Below are positions 10,420 to 18,708 of a DNA stretch of 64,000 nt, in pieces. The stretch is taken from NCBI RefSeq assembly GCF_026341815.1, contig NZ_JAPENX010000002.1:744001-808000 (forward strand). The letters run 5' to 3'. This stretch comes from Streptomyces sp. NBC_00572. GTDB lineage: Bacteria > Actinomycetota > Actinomycetes > Streptomycetales > Streptomycetaceae. A model generated the notes under the pieces. The model saw only the letters and a list, made by a program, of their open reading frames with translations, was not told the DNA's origin and searched no databases. Positions within the stretch are counted from its first letter, which is position 1. Each line of letters opens with the position of its first letter. Both the position numbers and the translations under genes were made by a program.

Positions 10420-13400
10420 CGCGGTGTCTCCTTTCCGGCTCCGGCGGCCCGCCCGTGGGCAGGGCCGTGTCCCGGCGAGCGGCTCTGGCACTCTTCGGCC
10501 ACGGCCTCGGCCTGGCGTACGGCGGGGAGGTGGCCCTTGGCGGCGAAGCTCCGGCGGGCACGCGCCGCGGCCTCGGCGGCGTCGGCCGGGCGTCCCAGGG
10601 CGAGTTCGGTTCGGGCCGCGTCGAGGGCGGCGAGGCCCTGGACGATGGGCGAGTCGGTGCGGGCTGCGGTGGCGAGCGCCCGGGCGGCGAGGCGACCGGC
10701 GGTCGCGGCCTCCCCTCGTAGCGCGGCGACACGGGCGCGCAGTCCGTCGAGATCGGCCGACTCGGCACGCGGCCGGTCGGGGGCCGACCGCTCCCCCGAC
10801 CGGCGGCCTGCCGGCTCCAGTTCGGCGAGGGTGCCGTGTGCGGTACGCCAGTCGCCGAGGTCGAGGCGGATGCGGGTGGCGTCGAGCAGGGCACTGCGCA
10901 GCAGCCCTGTCGCGCCCAGCTCCCGCGCGGCGGACGCGGCCCGCTCCAGGCTGAGCAGTGCCTCCTCCCGGCGGCCGGCCAGGTCGGCCACGGTCGCGGT
11001 GAAGATCGGCAGGAAGGCGTCGGCCTCGGCGTAGCCGAGCCGCTGCGCGAGCTGCTCCGCCTCCGCGAGGCAGGCCACGGCCCCGTCACGGTCGTCGTGG
11101 AGGGCAAGGACCACGGCCAGCGGGCAGTTGAGCGTCAGCCGGACGGCCCGGCGGCCGGCCCCCTGCTCGGCGAGAAGGGCGCGGCAGCGGGCGACGGCGT
11201 CGGCGACGGGCTGGGGCCCGCGCCAGAGAGAGACCCCCATGGCGCCGAGGGCCGCCGCCCGCTCCGGCTCGGCGTCGGCGCTCACGGCGTGGCCGAGGGC
11301 CCGTACGAGCAGTTGCTCGGCCTCCCCGTGGCGGCCCTGCTCCTGAGCACGCTGGGCAATCCGCAGACAGGCCTTGGCCTGACCGAGCTCGTCACCGGCC
11401 GCGGCGAAGACGGGCAGGGTGGCGGAGGCGGCTTCGGCCGGAGACTCGTCGGTGCCCGGGGAGGGAGCCTCCCGTGGCCCACCGCGCCCGGACCGGCTCG
11501 CCTCGACGAGACCGTCCTCGGACCGGCTGCTCTCGGACCGCCTGTCCTCGGATCGAGTTCCGGCGGGTCGACCATCAGCGGATCGGTTTTCAGTGGATCG
11601 GTTTTCAGTGGATCGGCCGACGGACGCGAGGCCGAGTCGGGCGTGGGCGGCCTCCACCGCGTCCGGGCCGTCCGCCGGGGCCTCGGCCAGGACCGCTTCG
11701 AGCAGCACCCTGCCTTCCTGGACGCGCCCCAGGTCGAGCAGCGTCTGGCCGAGCCGCCGTCGTGTCGCCGTACTTCCCGGTTCGCCCGCCGCGTACCGGG
11801 CCGTCGACCTGGCGAGCAGGTCGGCGGCCCACACGGGGTCGGCGTGGGCCAGCGCGAGACGTCCGGCCTCCGCGAGGGCGTCGGCGGCGCGCCGGCGCAG
11901 CCCGTCGGTGTGCGCGTCCTGCGCACCCAGCTCGACGCGGTAGCGGTACGCCTGTTCCAGATGGGCCCCGACGGCGGCGCTTCCCCGTTGCCGGACCGTG
12001 TCGAGCCGTGCCGCCCGTTCGTGCCGGTCGGCCCGGTCCTGCTTGGACTGGCTGGTGTGGACGACCTCCTGGATCAGCCCTCCGGCGAAGCGGAACGCGC
12101 CACCGTCCGGCCTGATCAGACGGTGCCGGACCAGCCGGCGCAGGGTGGTTCCGAGTTCGGCCGCGGTCCACGCCTCGCCGGGAGGTCCGGCGAGAGCCGT
12201 GAGTTCGTCGGCGGTGAAGTCGCCGCCGAGGACGGACGCGATGCCCAGGGCGCGCTGTTCGGGCGGTTCGAGCGCGTCGATCCTGGCGCCGATCAGGGCC
12301 TGGAGCGGCAGCGGGACGCTGTCCGCGTGGACGGGGTCACCCGCGACCAGCAACTGTTCCAGGTGCAGCGGGTTGCCACCCACTCGCGCCAGGACCTGCG
12401 GGGCGAGTGGCCCGCTGTCGGCTGTACGCCCGGTGAGCTCGGCCGCGAGGAGCTGCGCCTCTCCGTCGGAGAGACCGCCGAGCGGTACGGCGCCCAGGGC
12501 GAGTTCGGGCCGCGCGTCGAACAGTTGGGGGCGGGTGAGCAGGACGATCAGGACGGCCGCGTCGGCGAGTGCGCGCACCAGTCGGTCGAGGGCGTCGAAG
12601 AGCGGCTGCGCGGCCCAGTGGCAGTCGTCGATCACCAGCACGACGGGCTGGGTCTCGGACAGTTCGGCGAGGACCTTGGCGAGTGCCGCGCAGGTGTCCG
12701 CCGGGGACGGGTTGGGAGTGCCGTCGAGGAGCAGCCCCTGGTGGAGAAGGTCGAGTTCGGGCGACGGTACGACGGAGCCGACGCTCTTCAGGAGTCCGGC
12801 CACGGCATCGGCGAGCGGCCCGAGACTGGGCTGCTCGCCCCGCGCCCGGCAGCGCCCGGCGCCATGACGGAGGCCGGGAGCCGCGGGGGCGGCCGAGGCC
12901 GCAGGCCGGTCGGGGGTCGAGCCCGGTGCCGGTACCGAGGCCGAGGCCGGGGACGAAGCCGAGGCCGGGGACGAAGCCAGTGTCGTCGCCCTGGCCCGGT
13001 CGAGCCACTCCCGTACGAGGCGCGTCTTGCCCTGGCCCGCCTCCCCGCCGATCACCAGGCGATCCACCCTCCGCGCCCGCACCAGCCGAGCCAACACCTC
13101 GTCCATGAGGCCGAGTTCATGCGCACGGCCGACGAAGGCGAGGTCGAAGCGGCGCAGTGTCTCCGGGTCCGTCTCCTCGTCCAGGCCGGTCAGGCGATGG
13201 GCCGCGACCCGGTCGCTCTTGCCCTTGAGCAGGAGGGGGCCCGCTTCCGTCGTCCGGATGCCCGGCCCCACGGCCGCCAGGGTGTCGGGCCCGATGAGGA
13301 TCTCTCCGGCCGCGGCGTTCTGTTCCAGGCGCGCGGCGACGTTGACCATCTCGCCGGAGACCATCGCCTGTCGCTGCGTCGCCGAACCCGTCACCGCCTG

Positions 13401-13829
13401 ACCGGTGTTGATGCCGATGCGCATCTGGAGCCGTACGCCGACGGCTTCCTCCAGACGCGCGTTGAGCCCGGTGAGCGCCTCCCGCATCGCCAGGGCGGCG
13501 GCGACCGCACGGCGGGCGTCGTCCTCCCGGACGGTCGGCACGCCGAAGACGGCCATCACGGCGTCCCCGATGAACTTCTCCACGGTGCCGCCCTGCTCCT
13601 CGATCCGCAGCCGCATCAGATCGAACCAGCGGAGCGTCACCGATCGCAGGGTTTCCGCGTCGAGCGCCCCGGAGAGCGCCGTGGAGCCCACCAGGTCACA
13701 GAAGAGGACGGTCACCACCTTGCGGCCGGTCGCTCTGGCCGTGACCTGCCCGGGGGCGCACGGACTGCCGCAGGAAGGGCAGAACCGGGCACCGGGCGGC
13801 AGTGCGCTCCGGCACGAGGCACAGGACAT
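10416..13829 (-). CDS. Zinc-ribbon / class III nucleotide cyclase-like / AAA ATPase / TPR regulator
   Basis: The product is 1137 aa. The start at 13829 follows a strong GGAGG. The domains run in this order: a zinc ribbon (C3, C6, C17, C20), a class III adenylyl/guanylyl cyclase-like domain at about 36-200 with both metal aspartates (Asp45 in VLFCDLVGST and Asp89 in KFIGDAVMAVFG), and an AAA/STAND ATPase with P-loop GGEAGQGKT. A long helical, TPR-like C-terminal half follows. Two low-complexity linkers interrupt it: Ala/Ser/Pro-rich in the ATPase, and Arg/Ser/Glu-rich with a 15-bp DNA repeat. Similar proteins are large signal integrators. It sits between the small protein of the radical SAM group and the subtilase. 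Confidence 0.85.
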   Translation of the reverse strand: MSCASCRSALPPGARFCPSCGSPCAPGQVTARATGRKVVTVLFCDLVGSTALSGALDAETLRSVTLRWFDLMRLRIEEQGGTVEKFIGDAVMAVFGVPTVREDDARRAVAAALAMREALTGLNARLEEAVGVRLQMRIGINTGQAVTGSATQRQAMVSGEMVNVAARLEQNAAAGEILIGPDTLAAVGPGIRTTEAGPLLLKGKSDRVAAHRLTGLDEETDPETLRRFDLAFVGRAHELGLMDEVLARLVRARRVDRLVIGGEAGQGKTRLVREWLDRARATTLASSPASASSPASASVPAPGSTPDRPAASAAPAAPGLRHGAGRCRARGEQPSLGPLADAVAGLLKSVGSVVPSPELDLLHQGLLLDGTPNPSPADTCAALAKVLAELSETQPVVLVIDDCHWAAQPLFDALDRLVRALADAAVLIVLLTRPQLFDARPELALGAVPLGGLSDGEAQLLAAELTGRTADSGPLAPQVLARVGGNPLHLEQLLVAGDPVHADSVPLPLQALIGARIDALEPPEQRALGIASVLGGDFTADELTALAGPPGEAWTAAELGTTLRRLVRHRLIRPDGGAFRFAGGLIQEVVHTSQSKQDRADRHERAARLDTVRQRGSAAVGAHLEQAYRYRVELGAQDAHTDGLRRRAADALAEAGRLALAHADPVWAADLLARSTARYAAGEPGSTATRRRLGQTLLDLGRVQEGRVLLEAVLAEAPADGPDAVEAAHARLGLASVGRSTENRSTENRSADGRPAGTRSEDRRSESSRSEDGLVEASRSGRGGPREAPSPGTDESPAEAASATLPVFAAAGDELGQAKACLRIAQRAQEQGRHGEAEQLLVRALGHAVSADAEPERAAALGAMGVSLWRGPQPVADAVARCRALLAEQGAGRRAVRLTLNCPLAVVLALHDDRDGAVACLAEAEQLAQRLGYAEADAFLPIFTATVADLAGRREEALLSLERAASAARELGATGLLRSALLDATRIRLDLGDWRTAHGTLAELEPAGRRSGERSAPDRPRAESADLDGLRARVAALRGEAATAGRLAARALATAARTDSPIVQGLAALDAARTELALGRPADAAEAAARARRSFAAKGHLPAVRQAEAVAEECQSRSPGHGPAHGRAAGAGKETPR
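11581..11616. repeat. 15-bp in-frame tandem repeat inside the cyclase/AAA gene
   Basis: GATCGGTTTTCAGTG repeats at 11581-11595 and 11596-11610, plus a partial third copy. On the minus strand this encodes STENR twice. The repeat keeps frame, so copy changes would vary linker length without breaking the protein. Confidence 0.85.
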
Positions 13830-13931
13830 GGATTCCTCCGGTGGACGGCGGACGGGCGACAGCGACGGCGACGGCACCTGCCGGTACGGCTGCCGGTACA
13901 GCCGCGGCTGCGGGTACGCGGACGGCCGGCG

Positions 13932-14177
13932 TCAGAACAGGGCGCCGCCCGCCACGTCCGCGTGGGCCTGCACCTCGGGGGCCGCCGCGTCGAGCCGTCC
14001 CCTGATGTCGACGAGCAGCGCGAGTTCCTCGGGGGTCAACGCCCGTACGACTTCCTGTTGTTCTTCGCTGAGCGCGTCGACGTCGAACCCGGCGGCGGCG
14101 AGCGCCTCAAGGGTCGGCTCGGGCGTCGCGTCTCCGTCCGAGGCGCTGTTGCCGTACGGAGTGGCGTTGTCGGTCAC
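13932..14177 (-). CDS. 81-aa small protein of radical SAM clusters
   Basis: The GTG start at 14177 overlaps the stop of the iron-enzyme gene as GTGA. The protein has a disordered N-terminus (about 20 aa), then a predicted helical domain: LEALAAAGFDVDALSEEQ, VVRALTPEELALLVDIRGRL, APEVQAH. It ends in ADVAGGALF. There is no cysteine. The LSEEQxxV...LTxEE..L...IxxRL pattern resembles a family I recall from NCBI annotation as 'aroma-sacti cluster domain', found beside radical SAM enzymes; I cannot confirm this here. It could be a precursor, a leader-binding partner or a structural subunit. Confidence 0.65.
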   Translation of the reverse strand: MTDNATPYGNSASDGDATPEPTLEALAAAGFDVDALSEEQQEVVRALTPEELALLVDIRGRLDAAAPEVQAHADVAGGALF

Positions 14178-14836
14178 GGGTGTCCTCCGGGGTCGGCGGC
14201 GAGGGAGAGGAAGAGCCGGGTGAGCAGGTTGGCCGTGTGGAGCGCGCTGACGGAGACGGCGGTCTGCCTGGCGGGCGTCGGCGCGAGCGCGTCGAGGACG
14301 CGGTGCAGGTCGTCGAGGTGGCCGCCGTCCAGCTCCGCGTGTTCCCGGAGCGTGCGGAACGCGCCGCCGGGCAGCCCGGTGACCTCGGCGAGGCGGTCCG
14401 CGAGCCGGGGCCCGGGGGCGTTGCCCTCCAGGACCGCGATGTAGCCGAGGAGGGTGGCGGGGTCCTCGTGCTCGATCCGGTAGTACTGGGCCCCGGCGAG
14501 TTCGACGGCGGCCGGGTGCGGCACGGGGGCCGGACCGGCACCGGCGGCGGCCAGGTCGTCGAGCAGCCAGGCGTCGTGGTCACGCTCCTCCTCCGCGTGA
14601 CGGATGTAGTACGCCGCCAGGCGCCGCGAGGCCGGGTCGTCCCGCTCGGCGCACCGCTCGGCGCCCCGCAGGAGGAGTGGCACCGAGGCCCGTACGAGCG
14701 GATGCATGGCGGCGAGATAGCGCACGTACCGCTGCCGCAGCCCTTCCGGTCTCCACAGGGCGGCGGTCGCGGCTCTCAGGACGGGGGTGGTGGGCGTGAG
14801 TTTGGTGCGGAGTGCGAGGGATGCGGTGGCGTTCAT
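14174..14836 (-). CDS. Iron-containing redox enzyme (haem-oxygenase-like fold)
   Basis: The product is 220 aa. Its ATG at 14836 overlaps the radical SAM stop as ATGA. It is all-helical, with clustered acid/His motifs typical of haem-oxygenase-like di-iron oxidases: YYIRHAEEERDHDAWLLDDL near residue 80, YYRIEHEDP near 120, and LREHAELDGGHLDDLHRVLD near 165. Proteins of this superfamily perform oxidative modifications such as oxygenation or decarboxylation, using an Fe2 or Fe/Mn centre. Coupling to a radical SAM gene and to a small protein gene suggests it modifies a peptide. The substrate is not known. Confidence 0.75.
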   Translation of the reverse strand: MNATASLALRTKLTPTTPVLRAATAALWRPEGLRQRYVRYLAAMHPLVRASVPLLLRGAERCAERDDPASRRLAAYYIRHAEEERDHDAWLLDDLAAAGAGPAPVPHPAAVELAGAQYYRIEHEDPATLLGYIAVLEGNAPGPRLADRLAEVTGLPGGAFRTLREHAELDGGHLDDLHRVLDALAPTPARQTAVSVSALHTANLLTRLFLSLAADPGGHP

Positions 14837-15939
14837 CGGCAGCTCGTCTCCTCTGTCGCGGGGCCGTTCGGGGCTTCGGGCCGGAGCTCGACCAGGTGCG
14901 CGTAGCGTGCGCAGCCCGTCCGTCGCACGAGGGCGGCGGGTCCGGCGGCGAGCTGCTGGACCGTGGTGAGCCGGTCGAGGAGTTCGCCGACCCGGCCGCC
15001 GGCGTCGCGGGCCGCGCCCGCGAGGATCTCGGGGCGGTCGGCGAGTGCGTGACAGCTGCGGCAGTAGCCGGCCGGGGCGGGCGAGGTCGCGTGGCGGGCG
15101 TGCAGCCGCTGGGGGCCGACGGCGCGCAGCATCCGCAGCACCGGGGAGCCGAGGGAGCGTTCGCGGACGGCCGGCCATTCGTCGTCGGCGATGTGTCCGA
15201 GCCGGAGGTGCCGGGGGACGGGGCGCCGGTCGACCGTCCACTGGTTGCAGCAGGCGGCCACGGTGCCGTCGAAGGCGACCACCGGCCAGGCGGCGAGGGC
15301 GCACGGTGTCGCGCGGGTGCCGTCGGGTCCCGGCGGTGTCGGCCGGACGAGGCCGGCGGCGCGGCCGAGCGGCCGTACCTCGTTGACGAGCATGGGCAGC
15401 CGGGAGCCGAAGACCCGGCGGACGTCAGCGACGACGTCCGCCAGATACGGGTCGTCGGCGTCGGTGCCGGTGAGGTGGATGCTGGCGGCGACTCCGGCGT
15501 CGAGTACGGCGCGGAGGGCGCGCAGCACGTCCGCGCGCGGGACCTCGCGCTCGTGGTGGACGTCCAGGCTCGCCGAGAAGTGGTCGAAGGCCGCGATCGT
15601 CCGCATGATCCGGTCGGGGACGCGTCCGCCACGGGCGAAGAACATCCCGCTGAGGAGCGCCACCCGGGACCCCTTGGCGCGGGCGAGACCGGCCAGGCGC
15701 GCGGCCAGTCCGGGCAGCAGCAGCGGTTCACCGCCGGTCAGCATGACCACTTCGGGGCGGTCCTCCGCACCGAACGAGCCGATGAAGCGCAGGAGTTGGT
15801 CCTGGTCGGGCGCTTCGGAGGCCGACGGGGAGGATCCGGTGGAGCAGTGCGCGCAGCTCATGGGGCAGCGGCGGGTGAGCGCCACCAGGAGACCGCCGCA
15901 GGGCACCGGCCGCAGGCCGATCAGCTCCGCCAGGTCCAT
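14833..15939 (-). CDS. Radical SAM protein with Cys-rich C-terminal region (rSAM 1)
   Basis: The product is 368 aa. The ATG at 15939 was chosen because the next residues immediately enter the radical SAM core. The CxxxCxxC cluster motif is C25-P-M-S-C29-A-H-C32, and MLTGGEPLLLPGL supplies the GGEP motif. C-terminal cysteines (AACCNQW, YCRSCHAL, RTGCARY) suggest an auxiliary, SPASM-like iron-sulfur region. Such enzymes modify RiPP precursors by thioether, C-C or epimerisation chemistry. It is the first gene of the leftward operon, coupled to the iron redox enzyme, and divergent from a small peptide gene 327 bp away. Confidence 0.85.
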   Translation of the reverse strand: MDLAELIGLRPVPCGGLLVALTRRCPMSCAHCSTGSSPSASEAPDQDQLLRFIGSFGAEDRPEVVMLTGGEPLLLPGLAARLAGLARAKGSRVALLSGMFFARGGRVPDRIMRTIAAFDHFSASLDVHHEREVPRADVLRALRAVLDAGVAASIHLTGTDADDPYLADVVADVRRVFGSRLPMLVNEVRPLGRAAGLVRPTPPGPDGTRATPCALAAWPVVAFDGTVAACCNQWTVDRRPVPRHLRLGHIADDEWPAVRERSLGSPVLRMLRAVGPQRLHARHATSPAPAGYCRSCHALADRPEILAGAARDAGGRVGELLDRLTTVQQLAAGPAALVRRTGCARYAHLVELRPEAPNGPATEETSCR

Positions 15940-16266
15940 GTCCGTCTCCTCCTCGGTCGCCCCTCCGCGTCTCCTCCGTGCTCGTGCCGCGCGCGGAGCA
16001 TGCCTGGATCGTGGCCCCGGGCGGCTGACTTCCGGTTCACGAACGCCTGGCGATCGGTTAATTCCCAGGTCCGGGTGGGTGCGGTCGGGTGCCGGGCGGC
16101 CGGGTGCGGCTGCCCGGCGGGGGCATCGGCCCACGTCCCGGGGTCGTACCTCGTCGGCGTCGTCGACGTATACCGGCGTCGAACCGACGACCAGGCGTTC
16201 CCATACCCGCCCTTCGTACGTTTTTCCCAGCCGGCGCAGCGACGCCGTCAAACGAGGAGGACGAAC
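15940..16266. promoter_or_regulatory. Shared divergent control region of the radical SAM locus
   Basis: This 327-bp gap separates the two divergent operons. At 16163-16182 lies a 20-bp palindrome, TCGACG then 8 bp then CGTCGA, about 85 bp upstream of the peptide start. That is a candidate operator. A relatively A/T-containing patch (GATCGGTTAATTCCC near 16052) could be a promoter element for the leftward operon. The peptide gene has a strong site, ACGAGGAGGACG, before its ATG. No coding sequence was found. Confidence 0.5.
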
Positions 16267-16386
16267 ATGCCCGAGAACACGAACCCGAAGCCGGTCGAGG
16301 ACGAGGACATCGAGGTCGTGGCGCACGGGGAGGCCGAGGAGGACGAGGCCGGCTGCATCATCAACAACTCCAGCGACATCTCCTGA
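16267..16386 (+). CDS. 39-aa candidate RiPP precursor peptide
   Basis: The peptide has an ATG start with an excellent GAGGAGG site 8 bp upstream and a TGA stop at 16384. The first 28 residues are strongly acidic (EDEDIEVV, GEAEEDEAG) and look like a leader. The last 11, GCIINNSSDIS, hold the only Cys, two Asn, three Ser and no acidic run, and look like a core. It is the first gene of an operon encoding a glycosyltransferase, a radical SAM enzyme, two DUF6895-like proteins, an exporter and a peptidase. The Cys or Asn residues could be radical SAM targets, and the Ser residues could be glycosylated. The product is unknown to me. Confidence 0.75.
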   Translation: MPENTNPKPVEDEDIEVVAHGEAEEDEAGCIINNSSDIS

Positions 16387-16565
16387 CGCGACTCGTCTCG
16401 TCCTGAGTACCTCGCGGGCCACCCGGTTCTCGGCGGATCACGCCAGGAAGCGGGGGGCCCGCGGCCACTCACCGTCCCCACCCTTCTCCCACCGCCCGCC
16501 ACCGCCTGCCACCCCTCGTCTTCCCCCTTCCCCCACCGGCCCGATCCCGAGGGAGCGCGCACGTC

Positions 16566-17771
16566 GTGAAGATCCTGCTCTGCCCGCTCAGCGACGGCGG
16601 CTACCTCTACCCGGCGATCGCGGCCGGCCGCGAGTTGCGCCGCCGCGGCCATCACGTCAGCGTCCTCGCCAGGTCCTCCGCCGCGCCGGTCGTGGCCGAG
16701 GCCGGGCTGCCGTGCGCGGCGGCCGAGGACTTCGGCGGCCGGCGGGCGTTCTCCGCCACGTGGTGGGGGAAGACCGGTGCGGCGCAGTACCGGGCGATCC
16801 TGCGCGCGGCCCGGGCTGCACAGGCCGATCTTCTCGTCACCTCGGTGCTGTGCAACGGCGCCCTGCTCGCCGCCGAAGTCCTGGACGTTCCGGTGGTCGT
16901 GGTCGGGCTCTCGGTTCATCTGTGGGACTACCGGAGCGGCGGCAACGGGGAGCCGCACCTGGGCAGGACCCGGGAGAGCCGGACCCGTGACAGTCGGGCC
17001 CTCCACGCCGCCACTCGGGAGGAAGTCGGTCTGGCCGGGCGTGCCTCCCGCTGGGAGGACGATCCGCTCCTCGGTGACGCGCTGCTGCTCCGCGGGGATC
17101 CGGCACTCGAGCACCCGGGCGCGGAACTCCCCGAGCGGGTCCGGTACGTGGGACCGCTGCCCTGGGAACCGGCGCCGGGACAGGGAGAGTTGGATGCGGT
17201 CGGGGATCACCTGGAGCGGAAGGGCACGGGCAAGCCCGTCGTCTACGTTCACCTCGGCCGCTTCTTCGGCGGCCGAACCCTCTGGCCGCGGCTCAACGAG
17301 GCGTTCACCGGCGGACCGTTCCAGGCGGTGGTCGAGCAGGGGCGGTCCACCGACCCCGCGCCCGCTCCGGAGGCCGACATCCTGCTCGTACGGAAGCCTT
17401 GGATGGGACCGCTCGTCGACGCGGCCGACCTGGTGCTGGCCAACGGCACCTCGGCCCCGGTTCTGTCGGCCCTCCTGCGCGGCCGCCCCCTGGCGCTCTC
17501 GCCCAACGGGTCCGAGCAGCCACTGCTCACCGGCGCCTGTGTCCGGGCCGGCGTGGCCGTGCGCGACCCGAAGACCCCGTCCGTGGACCTGTCGGCGCTG
17601 CTGGAGTCGGTGTCGCGCGACGCAGGCCTGCGGACCCGAGCCCGCGCGCTCGGCGACAGGCTGGCCGCGGTGGACGGCGCGGCCCGCGCGGCCGACCTGA
17701 TCGAGCGGGTGGCTGTGGCATCCGCAACCCCGAAGGAGAACCATGAGTACGCGATCAGTCGGCCTCGATGA
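16566..17771 (+). CDS. GT-B glycosyltransferase (UGT/MGT-like)
   Basis: The product is 401 aa from the GTG at 16566, preceded by GAGGGAGC. The N-terminal MKILLCPLSDGGYLYPAIAAG and the C-terminal donor-site region ADLVLANGTSAPVLSALLRGRPLALSPNGSEQ match the two Rossmann halves of GT1-type enzymes, which transfer sugar from an NDP-sugar. It has no membrane segment. It lies 179 bp after the peptide gene, and its 3' end overlaps the next gene by 29 bp, so it belongs to the peptide operon. It may glycosylate the modified peptide, or less likely a small-molecule partner. The sugar and acceptor are not evident. Confidence 0.8.
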   Translation: MKILLCPLSDGGYLYPAIAAGRELRRRGHHVSVLARSSAAPVVAEAGLPCAAAEDFGGRRAFSATWWGKTGAAQYRAILRAARAAQADLLVTSVLCNGALLAAEVLDVPVVVVGLSVHLWDYRSGGNGEPHLGRTRESRTRDSRALHAATREEVGLAGRASRWEDDPLLGDALLLRGDPALEHPGAELPERVRYVGPLPWEPAPGQGELDAVGDHLERKGTGKPVVYVHLGRFFGGRTLWPRLNEAFTGGPFQAVVEQGRSTDPAPAPEADILLVRKPWMGPLVDAADLVLANGTSAPVLSALLRGRPLALSPNGSEQPLLTGACVRAGVAVRDPKTPSVDLSALLESVSRDAGLRTRARALGDRLAAVDGAARAADLIERVAVASATPKENHEYAISRPR

Positions 17772-18708
17772 GGCCGTGGCACGTCTGTCCATGGGTGCGC
17801 GGCACTGGCTGGCACGGCAGGCGGGGTACCTCGACTCGCCCGCCGGTCACGCGGAGCTGCCGGTGACCCCACGCGTCAAGGCCCTCCTTCAACTCGCGCT
17901 GCTCTGCCGCTACTGGGGGAAGTCCGTGCCCGCCGAGGCCGCCCTGGGCCGGGCGACCGCGATCGTGGAACGGGCCTGGCAGCGACCGGACTTCCCGCAC
18001 CTCCTCACCCTCGACCACCGGTACGCACGGCAGTTCGAGCTGATGTACGCGGGGCTGGCGCCCGCCGGGGCCGCCACCGACGCACCCGGCGCCGTCCTGG
18101 CCCGGTTGAAGGGCGACGGCTATCTGGCGGCGCGCCGCAAGGCCCCGTACCTCCACCTTGAGGCCCGGTTCTACGCCGATCTCGCGGGCGCGGAGCACGA
18201 GTTCGCCCCGTACGAGCAGCTGTACGCGGCCAGCCTGCCCGCTCGGGCCGCCACCCTGCCCGTGGCCGACCTCGACGTCTGTGTGGTCACGCACACCGTG
18301 TTCTACCTCAGCGACTTCGGCTTCCGTGACCCCGGCCTGACCGAGGGCGCCCGTGCACAGGCCCTCCAGGTCGTGGAGCGGCTCACGCACCACTGCCTGG
18401 GCCTCGGCGAATGGGACCTGGTCGGCAAGCTGGTGCTCGCCCAGTACTGCCTGGGCGCGGATCCACTGAGTACGCCCTCCGGGGCGGCCGGCATCCGGAT
18501 GCTCGCCGAGGTCCAGGCGCCGGACGGAGCGATACCCGGGCGGTCCGTCGTCAGACGCGCCCCGGCGGACGCGCCGCCCGTGGAGTACTTCCGGAAGTCC
18601 TACCAGGCGACCCTCGTCACGGCCCTCGCGACGCTGATCGTCGCGAACGGCCGGCCCGGCGGGCACTCCCCCGCGGGAACACCGGCAGTACGGGAGGCGG
18701 CACGGTGA
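17743..18708 (+). CDS. DUF6895-like protein, copy 1
   Basis: The product is 321 aa. The start at 17743 lies inside the glycosyltransferase 3' end and has AAGGAG 5 bp upstream. The sequence is mostly helical and resembles copy 2 across its length. Shared blocks are HWLARQAGYLDS/DWLGRNLDHFDP, THTVFYLSDFG/THTAFYLGDFG, LVLAQYCLGADPLSTPSG/LVLAQFVLGSDPLRTPSG, DGAIPGRS, and a C-terminal Y-x-T-L-V-T-A. I associate this pattern with DUF6895, whose function is unknown. The helical repeat texture recalls alpha-toroid enzymes, which is only an impression. It overlaps the radical SAM gene as GTGA. Confidence 0.7.
   Translation: MSTRSVGLDEAVARLSMGARHWLARQAGYLDSPAGHAELPVTPRVKALLQLALLCRYWGKSVPAEAALGRATAIVERAWQRPDFPHLLTLDHRYARQFELMYAGLAPAGAATDAPGAVLARLKGDGYLAARRKAPYLHLEARFYADLAGAEHEFAPYEQLYAASLPARAATLPVADLDVCVVTHTVFYLSDFGFRDPGLTEGARAQALQVVERLTHHCLGLGEWDLVGKLVLAQYCLGADPLSTPSGAAGIRMLAEVQAPDGAIPGRSVVRRAPADAPPVEYFRKSYQATLVTALATLIVANGRPGGHSPAGTPAVREAAR

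Noticed and set aside
10836..14444. 1202-codon plus-strand frame opposite the cyclase/AAA gene
   Set aside because: The minus strand encodes clear zinc-ribbon, cyclase and ATPase motifs. The plus frame is low-complexity and runs across a gene boundary.
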